A stretch of DNA of 64,000 nucleotides, taken from positions 9,802,578 through 9,866,577 of the forward strand of contig OU452231.1 in assembly GCA_911728455.2 (NCBI GenBank), in the 5' to 3' direction. Shown piece by piece: positions 41,301 to 44,628 of the stretch. The DNA comes from Marthasterias glacialis (lineage: Eukaryota > Echinodermata > Asteroidea > Forcipulatida > Asteriidae). The notes beneath the pieces were generated by a model. The model saw only the letters and a program-made list of their open reading frames with translations. It ran no database searches and was not told the DNA's origin. The stretch's first letter is position 1. Each line of letters begins with the position of its first letter. The position numbers and the translations under genes are program-made.

Positions 41301-42519
41301 ACCTGAAATAAGGATAGACCAATCACACCTTGGATGGGTGTTTGGCAGATGTCTGAATATGGGTCCGCTTGGAAATATGCCAAAAAACACCTTTTTCAAG
41401 TGGTTATTTCATAATGTGGGACATTGCTGACAAATTTCTCAATTTTTCCCCAAAACACTTAGTACCAAGTTTATTTGTGTAAACAAATGTTCAAAGCAGC
41501 ATGCAAGAGCCTTGTATTACTTTTTATACACAAGACATAGGCCTACATGTACTGTACAATAGGCAAAATACTACTTTTATTAAAACTAAATTCTGATCAT
41601 AAAGGAGTCGAGAAACCAACTTTTTTTTTACACAAATAAACTGGATACTAAGGGTCGTTGGTAAAATTTGAGAAATTTGTCAGTAATGTCCCACATTATG
41701 AAATAACCACTTGAAAAAGGTGTTTTTCTGCATTTTTCCAAACGGACCCATTTTCAGACGCCTGCCAAACACCCATAAAAGGCGTGATTGGTCTATCCTT
41801 ATTTCAGATCAGACATGTGCACCTAGTTTATAACCAAATGTATGAAATATTAAAGCAATCGGGACAATTCACACTGGCACCAGGGGTCTAAAAAATGAAA
41901 AAAAAAGTCGTTCCGTATAGGCTAATATGTAAGACCGATACCTTGCTAGACAAATTTTCTGTATTACTTTTGACAACAGATTCTAGTTGTTTGGATACCA
42001 GTCAACCTGTGAACCAATTGGTAGCAACATATCTTACACATAGAGGATTGTTTAAAAAATATTTAGCAAAAACTGAGTCGGTCACTGCCAAACTTTTCAG
42101 AATTTTAGGTGATTTGTCACGGAATGACCCAATTATGAGGAGATGTATTTGGGCCAGTTTTGTCAAAATGCTTTAAAATTGTGTACACTTAAATTTAAAA
42201 AACCTCAATGGGTAATTATTCTCTCTGTTCCTTAGCAACTGCATATGGAAATGGCACCTATTTTGCCCTCGCAGCAAGCTACTCTGCAAGTCCTCAATAT
42301 GCTAAACCAGATGCAAGTGGCATAAAGCATATCTTCATGACAAATGTTCTTGTTGGAGATTACATCAGAGGCAGCCATGGAATGATCACTCCACCTAACA
42401 AACCACAGAGTCCAGGTGAATTGTTTGACAGTGTGGTGGACAACGTGAATTCTCCAGGCATTTTTGTCATCTTTCATGATGCACAGGCATACCCTGAGTA
42501 TCTCATCAAATTCCAGTAA
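2144..42519 (+). CDS. PARP14-like mono-ADP-ribosyltransferase, gene 1 (complete, 28 coding exons)
   Basis: Multi-domain ADP-ribosyltransferase of the macro-PARP class. Joining the 28 exons listed below gives one open frame of 2327 codons; every GT-AG junction agrees in phase. Approximate residues: RRM1 10-100; repetitive low-complexity linker 120-490; RRM2 505-590; RRM3 595-670; RRM4 680-755; KH-like region 740-1230; macro1 1265-1435; macro2 1490-1665; macro3 1725-1915; WWE 2058-2124; PARP catalytic 2130-2326. Human PARP14 has the same order of RRM, KH, macro x3, WWE and PARP but is shorter (about 1800 aa); the extra length is mostly the linker and one RRM. The catalytic triad reads His (LYHG, about 2209), Tyr (GTYFA, about 2241), Ile (GIFVIF, about 2308), which in this family means mono- rather than poly-ADP-ribosylation. 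Family members modify proteins and nucleic acids in antiviral and inflammatory responses; that role here is inferred. Least certain boundaries: the exon 2 end and the exon 6 start. Confidence 0.9.
2415..4312. mobile_element. DNA transposon-like element with TAGACCCAGT termini, carrying a nested insertion
   Basis: Left end TAGACCCAGTATAACTGGGG, right end (inverted) TAGACCCAGTAACTGGGGTG. The body resembles the second copy at 4654-5142, which lacks the insert at 2541-3834. It begins 60 bp after the exon 1 donor of gene 1. No transposase ORF. Confidence 0.7.
2541..3834. mobile_element. Nested non-autonomous element with AGGGGCTGTGTCGT inverted ends
   Basis: Ends AGGGGCTGTGTCGTAATGAT and, inverted, AGGGGCTGTGTCGTCATGAT. 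Flanked by TTTAAA on both sides (TTAA as core duplication, as for piggyBac-like elements). The uninterrupted site is present at 4755-4765 in the sister copy. Internally it holds GCAAA/TTTGC-rich and ATCGCA-rich self-complementary stretches (2676-2756, 3540-3700). Confidence 0.72.
4317..4580 (-). pseudogene. LINE reverse-transcriptase C-terminal fragment
   Basis: On the minus strand reads TPTDKQKPGRPKTTWHRTVM, then a shifted frame KDRGKWRDCYGLMSLQRRRG: the GRPKTTW...KDR.KWR tail common in non-LTR retrotransposon ORF2 proteins. Broken by a frameshift. Confidence 0.7.
4654..5142. mobile_element. Second copy of the TAGACCC element family, without the nested insert
   Basis: Starts TAGCCCCGGTAACTGGGGCG and follows the 2415-4312 element through GTGCAGCCGTTAC and GGATACCAG to CTCTGTGTAGCCA; its right terminus is lost. 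It provides the empty site for the nested element. Confidence 0.65.
5143..5610. other. Intron 1 sequence without recognised features
   Basis: Non-coding. Contains a purine-rich tract (about 5446-5508) and a short GC-rich patch (5380-5420). Confidence 0.4.
5611..6531. mobile_element. 0.92 kb element with perfect 23-bp terminal inverted repeats
   Basis: Left end 5611-5633 begins TACATGTACCGTAATTTTCG and is the exact inverse of 6509-6531. Subterminal copies of AAGCCGC recur at both ends (5637-5735, 6455-6505). No transposase ORF, so non-autonomous. Confidence 0.75.
6532..7960. other. Intron 1 sequence without recognised features
   Basis: AT-rich non-coding sequence with a short C run at about 7362-7371. 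Short open frames here have no recognisable protein character. Confidence 0.4.
7966..8152. mobile_element. Short hAT-like MITE with poly-G
   Basis: Starts near CGGCGGCATAGCTGG, followed by a G run, and ends near TTCTGACTATGATG; termini are imperfect inverted repeats of the GGCGTAGC type. Confidence 0.35.
8290..8440. repeat. Dispersed repeat, copy 1
   Basis: TTTTCAAAGGGCA... AACATTTAAAAG is shared with 16640-16790 in intron 9. Unclassified. Confidence 0.4.
8670..8830. repeat. A-rich AATAAA/AAGAAA low-complexity tract
   Basis: Degenerate AAATAAA and AAGAAA units in intron 1 of gene 1. No further structure. Confidence 0.5.
9615..9781 (+). CDS. Gene 1 exon 2: C-terminal part of RRM1
   Basis: Acceptor CACAG; entered in phase 1 it reads GASNVLAKSDHAMDIDGVK, the alpha2-beta4 half of the RRM opened in exon 1, then a Ser/Pro-rich tail. 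Two donors are frame-compatible: GTGAGT after 9781 (used here) and GTACCT after 9733. Both leave phase 0. Gene 2 keeps only the inner donor, so the inner one may be the ancestral choice. Confidence 0.82.
9811..10346. repeat. GAGTCACTTGAGTC-rich element in intron 2
   Basis: Multiple TGAGTCA and TTGAGTC motifs, with inverted outer parts (GTTGTAATCGAGTCACG and GGACTTGAGTCCTACAAC). A related stretch lies at 39735-39900. TGAGTCA equals the AP-1 consensus, but this is most simply a repeat property. Confidence 0.5.
10528..10734 (+). CDS. Gene 1 exon 3: charged low-complexity linker
   Basis: Acceptor TTACAG, donor GTAAGG, 69 codons, phase 0 at both ends. Reads EDINKDKVGDVADQNQAKSG and is Lys/Asp/Ser-rich with no recognised domain. 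It is absent from the gene 2 module, so it may be a dispensable cassette. Confidence 0.72.
11409..11730 (+). pseudogene. LINE endonuclease fragment (RTE/CR1-type)
   Basis: Reads LAWRNIRTMLDTSCSKR, then HRRSALIAHKLARLVIDIAA and GGAGYTLYWSGKPKEDRR, the N-terminal apurinic endonuclease of non-LTR retrotransposons; after a break it continues AELSNPPTGHSGRS. 5' sequence of the element extends to about 11041. It lies sense in intron 3 of gene 1 and is absent from gene 2. Confidence 0.8.
11731..12340. other. Intron 3 remainder
   Basis: AT-rich, no gene or clear repeat seen. Confidence 0.4.
12341..12421 (+). CDS. Gene 1 exon 4: short linker exon
   Basis: 27 codons, phase 0/0, acceptor TATTTTCAG, donor GTATAA. 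Reads TSPPVAVTETPDQTATEDMY. The gene 2 counterpart (60371-60466) has five extra codons and a conserved C-terminal half, which supports it as coding. Confidence 0.78.
12422..13040. other. Intron 4 of gene 1
   Basis: Non-coding; aligns with the gene 2 intron at 60467-60985 (for example AAGCTGGGGTGCACA and GATAGAAGCAGACATATCAG), which shows that the segmental duplication includes introns. Confidence 0.6.
13041..13634 (+). CDS. Gene 1 exon 5: Asn/Gly/Ser/Pro-rich linker, repeat unit 1
   Basis: 198 codons, phase 0/0, acceptor GTCCAG, donor GTGAGT. Contains RGNQGNQFAGNYPSGIFSPD, SSPHGESFSPNAADKSP and GMLERSTHHNVSGIINQQA. This segment is unit 1 of an intragenic duplication; unit 2 lies at 13703-13765 and 14558-14822, split by a MITE. 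The gene 2 exon has exactly the same length (594 bp) with scattered substitutions and an intact frame. It is probably disordered; no catalytic motif is seen. Confidence 0.87.
13703..13765 (+). pseudogene. Orphaned 5' part of linker repeat unit 2
   Basis: Twenty-one codons readable as SGKQGDQYAQNYPGGNFAPDQ, give or take boundary residues, match the start of unit 1 in exon 5. The reading is cut at once by the MITE that begins at 13767. The segment now lies in the intron after exon 5. The same remnant precedes the MITE scar in gene 2 (near 61645-61710), so the insertion predates the gene duplication. Confidence 0.75.
13767..14543 (+). mobile_element. MITE family M, copy A (inside linker repeat unit 2)
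   Basis: 777 bp, ends AGACCGATTGCGCGACC and CAATCGGTCT (inverted repeats). Non-coding. Its subterminal E-box has decayed. It interrupts a duplicated linker exon; a short remnant is in the same place in gene 2. Confidence 0.85.
14601..14822 (+). CDS. Gene 1 exon 6: linker repeat unit 2, surviving 3' part
   Basis: 74 codons, phase 0/0, donor GTAACC. The chosen acceptor (ATGCTAG, preceded by TTTTTCACC) gives SQIANFGEQKNQMGTSGGML, which aligns with unit 1 (GEQNQF..GMLE) and continues VNNQQNCRAAMNKQDQLLKG. The bases just upstream of this acceptor can be read as unit 2 in another frame (AHSPPGEDFSPNASHKLP), so the present exon start looks like a shifted or rescued boundary. The acceptor is the weakest junction in the model. 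Confidence 0.65.
15083..15272 (+). CDS. Gene 1 exon 7: RRM2, first part
   Basis: Acceptor ATGACAG, donor GTTAGT, enters phase 0 and leaves phase 1. After an acidic start it reads IEVTGLKQSTGNEVLKLYFE, then NQRKSGGGEIEMLE, the KLYFE..SGGG pattern typical of macro-PARP RRMs. Ends after beta3 (KIIFKNPSG). Confidence 0.9.
15411..15665 (+). CDS. Gene 1 exon 8: end of RRM2 and first part of RRM3
   Basis: Phase 1/1, acceptor ATACAG, donor GTATAA. VAAAVETRKHKLSGNTLKV closes RRM2; a basic KKKRRP linker follows; QCLFLKGIPDGCSSEHVQL to ALCTFSRDIP opens RRM3. The gene 2 copy is the same length. Confidence 0.9.
15666..16396. other. Intron 8 of gene 1
   Basis: AT-rich, no features beyond splice sites. 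The gene 2 intron after exon 8 shares no obvious similarity, so homology ends here. Confidence 0.45.
16397..16495 (+). CDS. Gene 1 exon 9: end of RRM3
   Basis: 33 codons, phase 1/1, acceptor TATATAG, donor GTTTGA. Reads DLEAVIRKISLRKLKDASVK, the alpha2-beta4 half of RRM3, then the first strand of RRM4 (DAILVQG). Confidence 0.85.
16640..16790. repeat. Dispersed repeat, copy 2
   Basis: Shares TTTTCAAAGGGCA and AACATTTAAA with 8290-8440; lies in intron 9. Confidence 0.4.
17102..17233 (+). CDS. Gene 1 exon 10: RRM4, first part
   Basis: 44 codons, phase 1/1, donor GTAAAT. Reads VSQDLEMIELYFDNKNKSGG and GQAIVHFEDWK, alpha1 to beta3 of RRM4. Splicing directly to exon 11 gives FEDWKVVQDVLAKG, a continuous RRM core. 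Confidence 0.88.
17234..17951. other. Intron 10 of gene 1
   Basis: Non-coding. A short in-frame stretch at 17319-17353 (HRIKDAVSNFK) looks like an RRM helix remnant but would break the phase. Confidence 0.45.
17952..19046 (+). CDS. Gene 1 exon 11: end of RRM4 and KH-like region
   Basis: Largest exon, 365 codons, phase 1/1, acceptor CCTACAG, donor GTATTT. Begins VVQDVLAKGPHKLGGTKLLV (end of RRM4), then a long alpha/beta region with recurring beta-alpha-alpha-beta patterns as in the degenerate KH array of PARP14, for example VVDGLTDFMKGYKTARVPVP and ENVLAVIQGHDGKRLLDG. Individual KH boundaries are not resolvable by eye. The region is expected to scaffold or bind nucleic acid. Confidence 0.92.
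19047..19770. other. Intron 11 of gene 1
   Basis: No feature recognised. Confidence 0.4.
19771..20406 (+). CDS. Gene 1 exon 12: last KH-like units and start of macrodomain 1
   Basis: 212 codons, phase 1/1, acceptor TCTGCAG, donor GTTTGT. Opens PRCIKLAGFKKNLNETKKQI, a KH-like unit; an acidic stretch (EDSDDDEEEE) precedes macro1. Macro1 starts LRVCKGDLTRQRVDCIVNAA and continues N..IGGLAAAVLEAG, the canonical ADP-ribose loop. The VNAAN motif with the following Gly-Gly is the version seen in macrodomains that can remove ADP-ribose. Confidence 0.93.
20407..20734. other. Intron 12 of gene 1
   Basis: AT-rich; nothing recognised. It splits macrodomain 1 right after the ADP-ribose-binding Gly loop. 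Confidence 0.4.
20735..21226 (+). CDS. Gene 1 exon 13: bulk of macrodomain 1
   Basis: 164 codons, phase 1/1, donor GTGAGT. Reads GTAIQSESNQ, SSGNLPCKKVIHVAGPRW and AIPAISTGVYGFPVKLAAQQ: the GNL..VIHVAGP strand and the STGVYGFP phosphate-binding loop of macrodomains are intact. Confidence 0.93.
21227..21588. other. Intron 13 of gene 1
   Basis: Separates macro1 from macro2; AT-rich, nothing recognised. Confidence 0.4.
21589..21749 (+). CDS. Gene 1 exon 14: linker and start of macrodomain 2
   Basis: Enters phase 1, leaves phase 0; acceptor CAATCAG, donor GTAAAT. An Asn/Pro/Gln linker (DQNRPQNRPSPVELPNP) is followed by IKMTKGSIAVEA, the beta strand before the VDVIVN motif of macro2. Confidence 0.86.
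21878..22014. repeat. Short foldback element in intron 14
   Basis: CAGCTGATTTCACAAAACT is inverted at the right end (AGTTTTGTGAAATCGGCTG); ACTTATGCA/TTACGCA motifs recur inside. A MITE of 137 bp. Confidence 0.7.
22123..22356 (+). CDS. Gene 1 exon 15: macrodomain 2, N-terminal part
   Basis: 78 codons, phase 0/0, acceptor TTGTAG, donor GTGAAG. Reads VDVIVNTAGSDMNLTSGKVS, then PGGLTCKKIYHCVCEGY. VNTAG replaces VNAAN and the Gly-Gly of macro1 is lost, as in macrodomains that bind ADP-ribose without hydrolysing it. Confidence 0.88.
22357..23222. other. Intron 15 of gene 1
   Basis: Non-coding. Holds three units of an AATACTTTAAAAAGAATTT tandem repeat at about 23008-23068. Confidence 0.5.
23223..23444 (+). 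CDS. Gene 1 exon 16: macrodomain 2, C-terminal part
   Basis: 74 codons, phase 0/0, acceptor TTATAG, donor GTAATA. Reads SMAIPALGTGNLSYPPAVTA, the conserved GTGNLSYP loop, then helix and final strand (DVRFVVYDKDMN). Confidence 0.9.
23762..23894 (+). CDS. Gene 1 exon 17: linker with three Gly-Ala-Thr-Gly repeats
   Basis: Phase 0 in, 1 out; acceptor TTTTAAG, donor GTAGGA. GFEDEIQRLDPSSP closes macro2; then a perfect coding minisatellite of 12-bp units gives GATGGATGGATGGG, followed by a Lys-rich tail (KKSKKTLRKKNKPA) that could act as a nuclear or nucleic-acid contact. Confidence 0.82.
23814..23849 (+). repeat. 12-bp coding minisatellite in exon 17
   Basis: GGAGCCACTGGG occurs three times in a row (last unit ends GGA), encoding Gly-Ala-Thr-Gly units. 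Confidence 0.85.
24100..24264 (+). CDS. Gene 1 exon 18: start of macrodomain 3
   Basis: 55 codons, phase 1/1, acceptor TTGTAG, donor GTTAGT. Reads GSVCLQVQQGDLVKETTHAI and VNSVGKGLDLQ, the GDL...AIVN core with VNSVG in place of VNAAN. Confidence 0.88.
24469..24543 (+). CDS. Gene 1 exon 19: macrodomain 3, short exon
   Basis: 25 codons, phase 1/1, acceptor TTCTCAG, donor GTAAGT. Reads GPVSKAILKDGGESIKTQCE, the helix after the ADP-ribose loop. Confidence 0.82.
24680..25480. repeat. Degenerate 70-100 bp tandem satellite in intron 19
   Basis: The phrase CTGAGACC.AGACCTTA recurs at about 24683, 24905, 25001, 25095, 25183, 25272, 25349 and 25417, with AAAGGTC and GATCAA phrases between; units diverge and shorten rightward. 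Confidence 0.6.
25499..25669 (+). CDS. Gene 1 exon 20: macrodomain 3, central part
   Basis: 57 codons, phase 1/1, acceptor ATAACAG, donor GTATTT. Reads IIYATGAGLLQCKSIFHVVT and GIPSLSFPALGTG, the G.L.CK.IFHVV strand and the start of the GTGN loop. Confidence 0.88.
25670..26326. other. Intron 20 of gene 1
   Basis: AT-rich; splits the GTG|N loop of macro3. No repeats recognised. Confidence 0.4.
26327..26533 (+). CDS. Gene 1 exon 21: macrodomain 3, C-terminal part
   Basis: 69 codons, phase 1/1, acceptor TATCAG, donor GTAAGT. Reads GNLGQSVDSCADIMLKAIGE and LRLIRLVIYQQKMLPGFQKA, completing the GTGNLG loop and the last helix-strand-helix of macro3. Confidence 0.88.
26534..27755. other. Intron 21 of gene 1
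   Basis: Non-coding; a CG-richer patch at 26870-27000 without protein similarity. Confidence 0.4.
27756..27931 (+). CDS. Gene 1 exon 22: linker between macro3 and the WWE region
   Basis: Phase 1 in, 0 out; acceptor CAACAG, donor GTATGT. Reads EPQETVILQLCAIDMNSLMK; a KH-like strand-helix (VILQLCAID..SLMKASDKL) as found before the WWE of PARP14. Domain call is tentative. Confidence 0.83.
27932..30600. other. Intron 22, left part
   Basis: AT-rich. Contains a 22-bp direct repeat starting TTACTTGGCAACCTGCC (28813 and 28838), and a diverged duplication of about 70 bp (28950-29025 against 29075-29143). It may be a degenerate retroelement; no coding motif supports that. Confidence 0.4.
30600..31560 (+). 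repeat. CRE/ETS dispersed repeat, copies in intron 22
   Basis: TGACGTCA at 30728-30735, GAGTTATACCAGA, and three diverged copies of TTTGACCTTTACTTC.GGTCCAA (about 31145, 31285, 31430). Member of the family best preserved at 34020-35200. Confidence 0.6.
31813..31902 (+). CDS. Gene 1 exon 23: linker
   Basis: 30 codons, phase 0/0, acceptor GACACAG, donor GTACGT. Reads DFPDVLGLIDKMTKEHFAEL, an amphipathic helix plus KQIGRKHDVN. It follows the 3.9 kb intron 22. Confidence 0.78.
32248..32403 (+). CDS. Gene 1 exon 24: linker before WWE
   Basis: 52 codons, phase 0/0, acceptor ACCCTAG, donor GTGAGT. Reads KGRAKFVHVEGCKFSVKDAL and KIQKEETEKQKIEHLSKE, a KH-like strand pair then a charged helix. A MITE begins only 15 bp after the exon end. 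Confidence 0.83.
32419..33184 (+). mobile_element. MITE family M, copy B (intron 24)
   Basis: 766 bp, ends AGACCAATTG and GAATCGGTCT. Internal CCAGAGTTTGTACCAGA and GGACAGTTCCAGCAAGTCTTG match copy A. GTCACGTGAC at 32439-32448. It begins 15 bp after the exon 24 end. Confidence 0.82.
33637..33838 (+). CDS. Gene 1 exon 25: WWE domain
   Basis: Phase 0 in, 1 out; acceptor CTAAAG, donor GTAAAT. Reads VKWKYSTPSGMEEYDEEINA and ISLDLEEGKATIDLQQMQEI, then VHRVD. The leading Trp, the E-x-Y-x-x-x-N-x-x-x-E helix and the I-D-L-x-x-M motif fit WWE domains, which recognise ADP-ribose polymer ends or mediate protein contacts. Confidence 0.88.
34020..35200 (+). repeat. CRE/ETS dispersed repeat, best-preserved copies (intron 25)
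   Basis: Starts near GGTGTTCGGCCAACAGCCGAACA. Contains paired TGACGTCA (34262, 34274; 34710, 34722) plus 34559, and three perfect hairpins ACTTCCGGT, four bases, ACCGGAAGT (34422-34443, 34868-34889, 35014-35035). Recurring GTGTGACCC..TTTGACCTT. No ORF. Confidence 0.75.
35240..36600 (+). repeat. CRE/ETS dispersed repeat, diverged copies (intron 25)
   Basis: TGACGTCA at 35326-35333, AAGAGTTATTCCAGA at about 35484 and 35659, and decayed CTTTCCTTCCGGTCCAA near 36310. Overall AT-rich. Confidence 0.55.
36690..37145. repeat. Poly-T run and degenerate GGTTAGGGTCAG tract
   Basis: About 25 T at 36859-36883, then GTTAGAGTCAG and CAGATTCAGA phrases to 37145. Low complexity. Confidence 0.5.
37163..37885 (+). 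pseudogene. LINE reverse-transcriptase C-terminal fragment (CR1/Jockey-type), intron 25
   Basis: Reads RAPKILTLVYRTISITMLEY and AAPIWCPVLSTHQEMLETVQ, the Y..+.S.LEYAAP.W.P....L..VQRR motif of the RT thumb region, then LGLPL and degenerate frames; ends near an AATGAAATGAA tail. Confidence 0.75.
38322..38470 (+). CDS. Gene 1 exon 26: start of PARP catalytic domain
   Basis: Phase 1 in, 0 out; acceptor GATATAG, donor GTATTG. Reads NWIPMNQGELIKMVKLTAGT and EYTTVETKFRSTM, matching the E-Y-x-x-V-x-x-K-F start of PARP7/10/14-type catalytic domains. Confidence 0.9.
38471..39108. other. Intron 26 of gene 1
   Basis: Separates the first two catalytic exons. Nothing recognised. Confidence 0.4.
39109..39283 (+). 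CDS. Gene 1 exon 27: PARP catalytic domain with catalytic His
   Basis: Phase 0 in, 1 out; acceptor TTTATAG, donor GTAAGT. Reads IERIQNQELMMQYQTRR, then MVLYHGTDEQTS with the NAD-binding His (LYHGT), then HGFNRSFCGKN. It is separated from the last exon by intron 27 with its giant inverted repeat. Confidence 0.93.
39973..40770 (+). mobile_element. MITE family M, copy C (intron 27)
   Basis: 798 bp, ends AGACCGATTGCG and CAATCGGTCT. GTCACGTGAC at 39993-40002 and 40731-40740; TGACGTCA near 40710. Same orientation as copies A and B. Confidence 0.88.
40892..42136. repeat. Giant inverted repeat (foldback) in intron 27
   Basis: Left arm about 40892-41486, right arm about 41627-42136, spacer about 140 bp. 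Outer ends CAATTGGGTCATTC and GAATGACCCAATTAT; inner matches include CACTTGAAAAAGGTGTTTTT with AAAAAACACCTTTTTCAAGTG. An ORF at 41895-42176 is only part of the right arm. Confidence 0.88.
42236..42519 (+). CDS. Gene 1 exon 28: C-terminal PARP catalytic domain and stop
   Basis: Acceptor CCTTAG, enters phase 1, stop TAA at 42517-42519. Reads ATAYGNGTYFALAASYSASP with the catalytic Tyr, then HIFMTNVLVGDYIRG, and ends IFVIFHDAQAYPEYLIKFQ. The third triad position is Ile (GIFVIF), where poly-ADP-ribosylating PARPs carry Glu. Confidence 0.95.
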
Positions 42520-43206
42520 CAAGGAACCAGTTGATGCCTTTGACTTCACCTTATTTCAAGTTTCACATGATCTTCCTTCACTTTGAACATTTCTGGAAAC
42601 AAGTTTTTCTTGAAAGAGATCAAGTTGCCATTACAGAAGAAAAACACACCCTGTTATGGTCAAATGATTGTTTATACTTGTGGTGATATAGTCTGTAAAC
42701 ATGTAATTAAAATGTAACATGATTTGTGTATCATTCAGTGGGCTTCATATAAGCCGCTACCCGTTTTCAGGATTGTGTAATCTTTGTACAATAACAATCC
42801 CTGTTGTGTATTAAAAACGGTGTAGGGTGTACAATGGTGCAATTCTTATCATTAATGTAATATCCAGAATGTAAAATTTGAAACTATCAGTTGGGCCTAC
42901 ATGTTGTATTACAAGATCAAATTAGCTTGGTTTCATGCTTGCCTTTTGCATTACAACCCTTTAAATGTAATCTCTGTACCACTAAGTGCTTTATCAATTA
43001 ATGGAATGGTTCTTTACAGGAACTTGGATACGGTTCTTAGGAGTAAGAACCTTATTCGTCCTCTCAATATTTTGACTAGTCAGTTCTAGTCTAATTCGAA
43101 TAATAACTATTTGTTACATAGTAATGATTAAATTCTGAACATTTTAGCAATATGCTGTAATTCCTGGATAAATACAGGATGCTGTATTTGCTACACATGT
43201 CTCACC

Positions 43207-43285
43207 GGATGAGCTTGGTAGTCTATTGGTTCAGATTTGATGTGGGAGGTTGTGGGTTCGAACTCCATCCGAGGTGACTTTATGT
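43207..43285 (+). repeat. tRNA-derived SINE-like sequence
   Basis: Box-B-like GGTTCGAACTC at 43255-43265 with a plausible T-stem, preceded by a box-A-like TGGTAGTCTATTGGTTC. The acceptor stem does not close, so it is not a functional tRNA gene. Confidence 0.45.
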
Positions 43286-43636
43286 TTTTTCCCCGCGGGA
43301 CGTGGAATTTGCAAGCACGCATTGCATTCCATGCATCGGCCGAACGCAAACCAAATTATGTTGTTAAAATTAAGGTATTTTAGATTGTACATCAATGAAG
43401 TGTAAAAGCTAATACAAGCTAAATATATTTACCAGCAGAATACTGATGGGTAAACAACTTGTCATATGATTTGTTTAGTCATTTGTGAACGAAATTATGC
43501 AACTCCAGTTTGGTAAGATAAAATATGATAAATATTGTCCAAGATTTTTATCTTGTATATAAAGGTGGATTGACATTTCAGTAGTATACAAAGTAAAAAA
43601 AAACCGTGTTTTTATTGAAAATTGAATGTATTAATG

Positions 43637-43957
43637 TAGTTAATCTCGATGAAAATTGTATTCTATTTAATCTGTCTTCATATTTACTCAGAACTCGTTG
43701 CTGGATTTAGAATCCACAAGGACCAGGAGCACTTCTTGAGCCCCTATACTCTTTATTGATATATGCCTTCAATTATAAGTGTAGTGTTCCTACTTTTAGT
43801 TAATCTCGATGAAAATTGTATTCTATTTAATCTGTCTCCATATTTACTCAGAACTCGTTGCTGGACTTAGAATCCACAAGGACCAGGAGCACTTCTTGAG
43901 CCCCATATACTCTTTATTGTTATATGCCTTCATATAAGTGTAGTGTTCCTACTTTTA
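43637..43957. repeat. 160-bp tandem duplication downstream of gene 1
   Basis: Units 43637-43796 and 43797-43957, both starting TAGTTAATCTCGATG and ending GTTCCTACTTT, differ by only a few bases. Probably inside the 3' UTR if the AATAAA at 44623 is used. Confidence 0.9.
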
Positions 43958-44622
43958 TCCACAGAGTTTGGATCTTAGAATTAAAAAGGTTAGTTATCAC
44001 AATCAAGATTTTTGCAACAGTCGACTTTGTTTCCTTTCAGCAGCTGATGGGAAGGGTTTTTTTTATTTTCAAAATTGGTCTATAAAGTCCATAGAACAAC
44101 TATGAGTTTGTTTCTGTCACTTTTTCAGCTAACTATTATTTGACTGTTTTAGCTCCATATGAAGAGTTGTAAATGTGACCGAGTAGAAAAGTTTGATACC
44201 TTAATAATTCTTGTCATGGGTGTACTTTTGTCTTGTGAAAACTTGCAAAGTACACAATTAAGTGAATCATTTTATGATAATACTTGATAAAAGATCTTTC
44301 AAAGTGTATTGGAGTCTGTGTTGTGCCTACCAATTAAACTTGATGTGTATATAGGCCTATGTAATTATTTGGCTTGTAATAAGGTGGTACACAATGCGTT
44401 TGTGGGTTACTTTCATAAACTTTGTTTATTGTTTTCTTCTTTTTTTACGTGAAGGTAAAAGTATTGCTTTGTGAGTGTACACAGTCGTTCCGTGTACAGG
44501 TAAAGGTTTCATTGTTATATTATCATAATAATGCTGTTCTATTTTTAAACGAAAATTAAGAACATTGGATTGCATGTAAAACTTGTTGATTCTCATCATA
44601 TGTGATTGGAAATCAAAATGGA

Positions 44623-44628
44623 AATAAA
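44623..44628 (+). terminator. Candidate polyadenylation signal for gene 1
   Basis: First strong AATAAA after the stop codon, about 2.1 kb downstream. Weaker ATTAAA variants occur nearer 42700 and 43130, so a shorter 3' UTR is possible. Confidence 0.35.

Noticed and set aside
41895..42176. 93-codon open frame before the last exon
   Set aside because: It is the right arm of the giant inverted repeat and has no protein motif.
43207..43285. tRNA gene
   Set aside because: Box B and T-arm are acceptable but the acceptor stem does not pair and no anticodon arm is convincing; called SINE-like instead.
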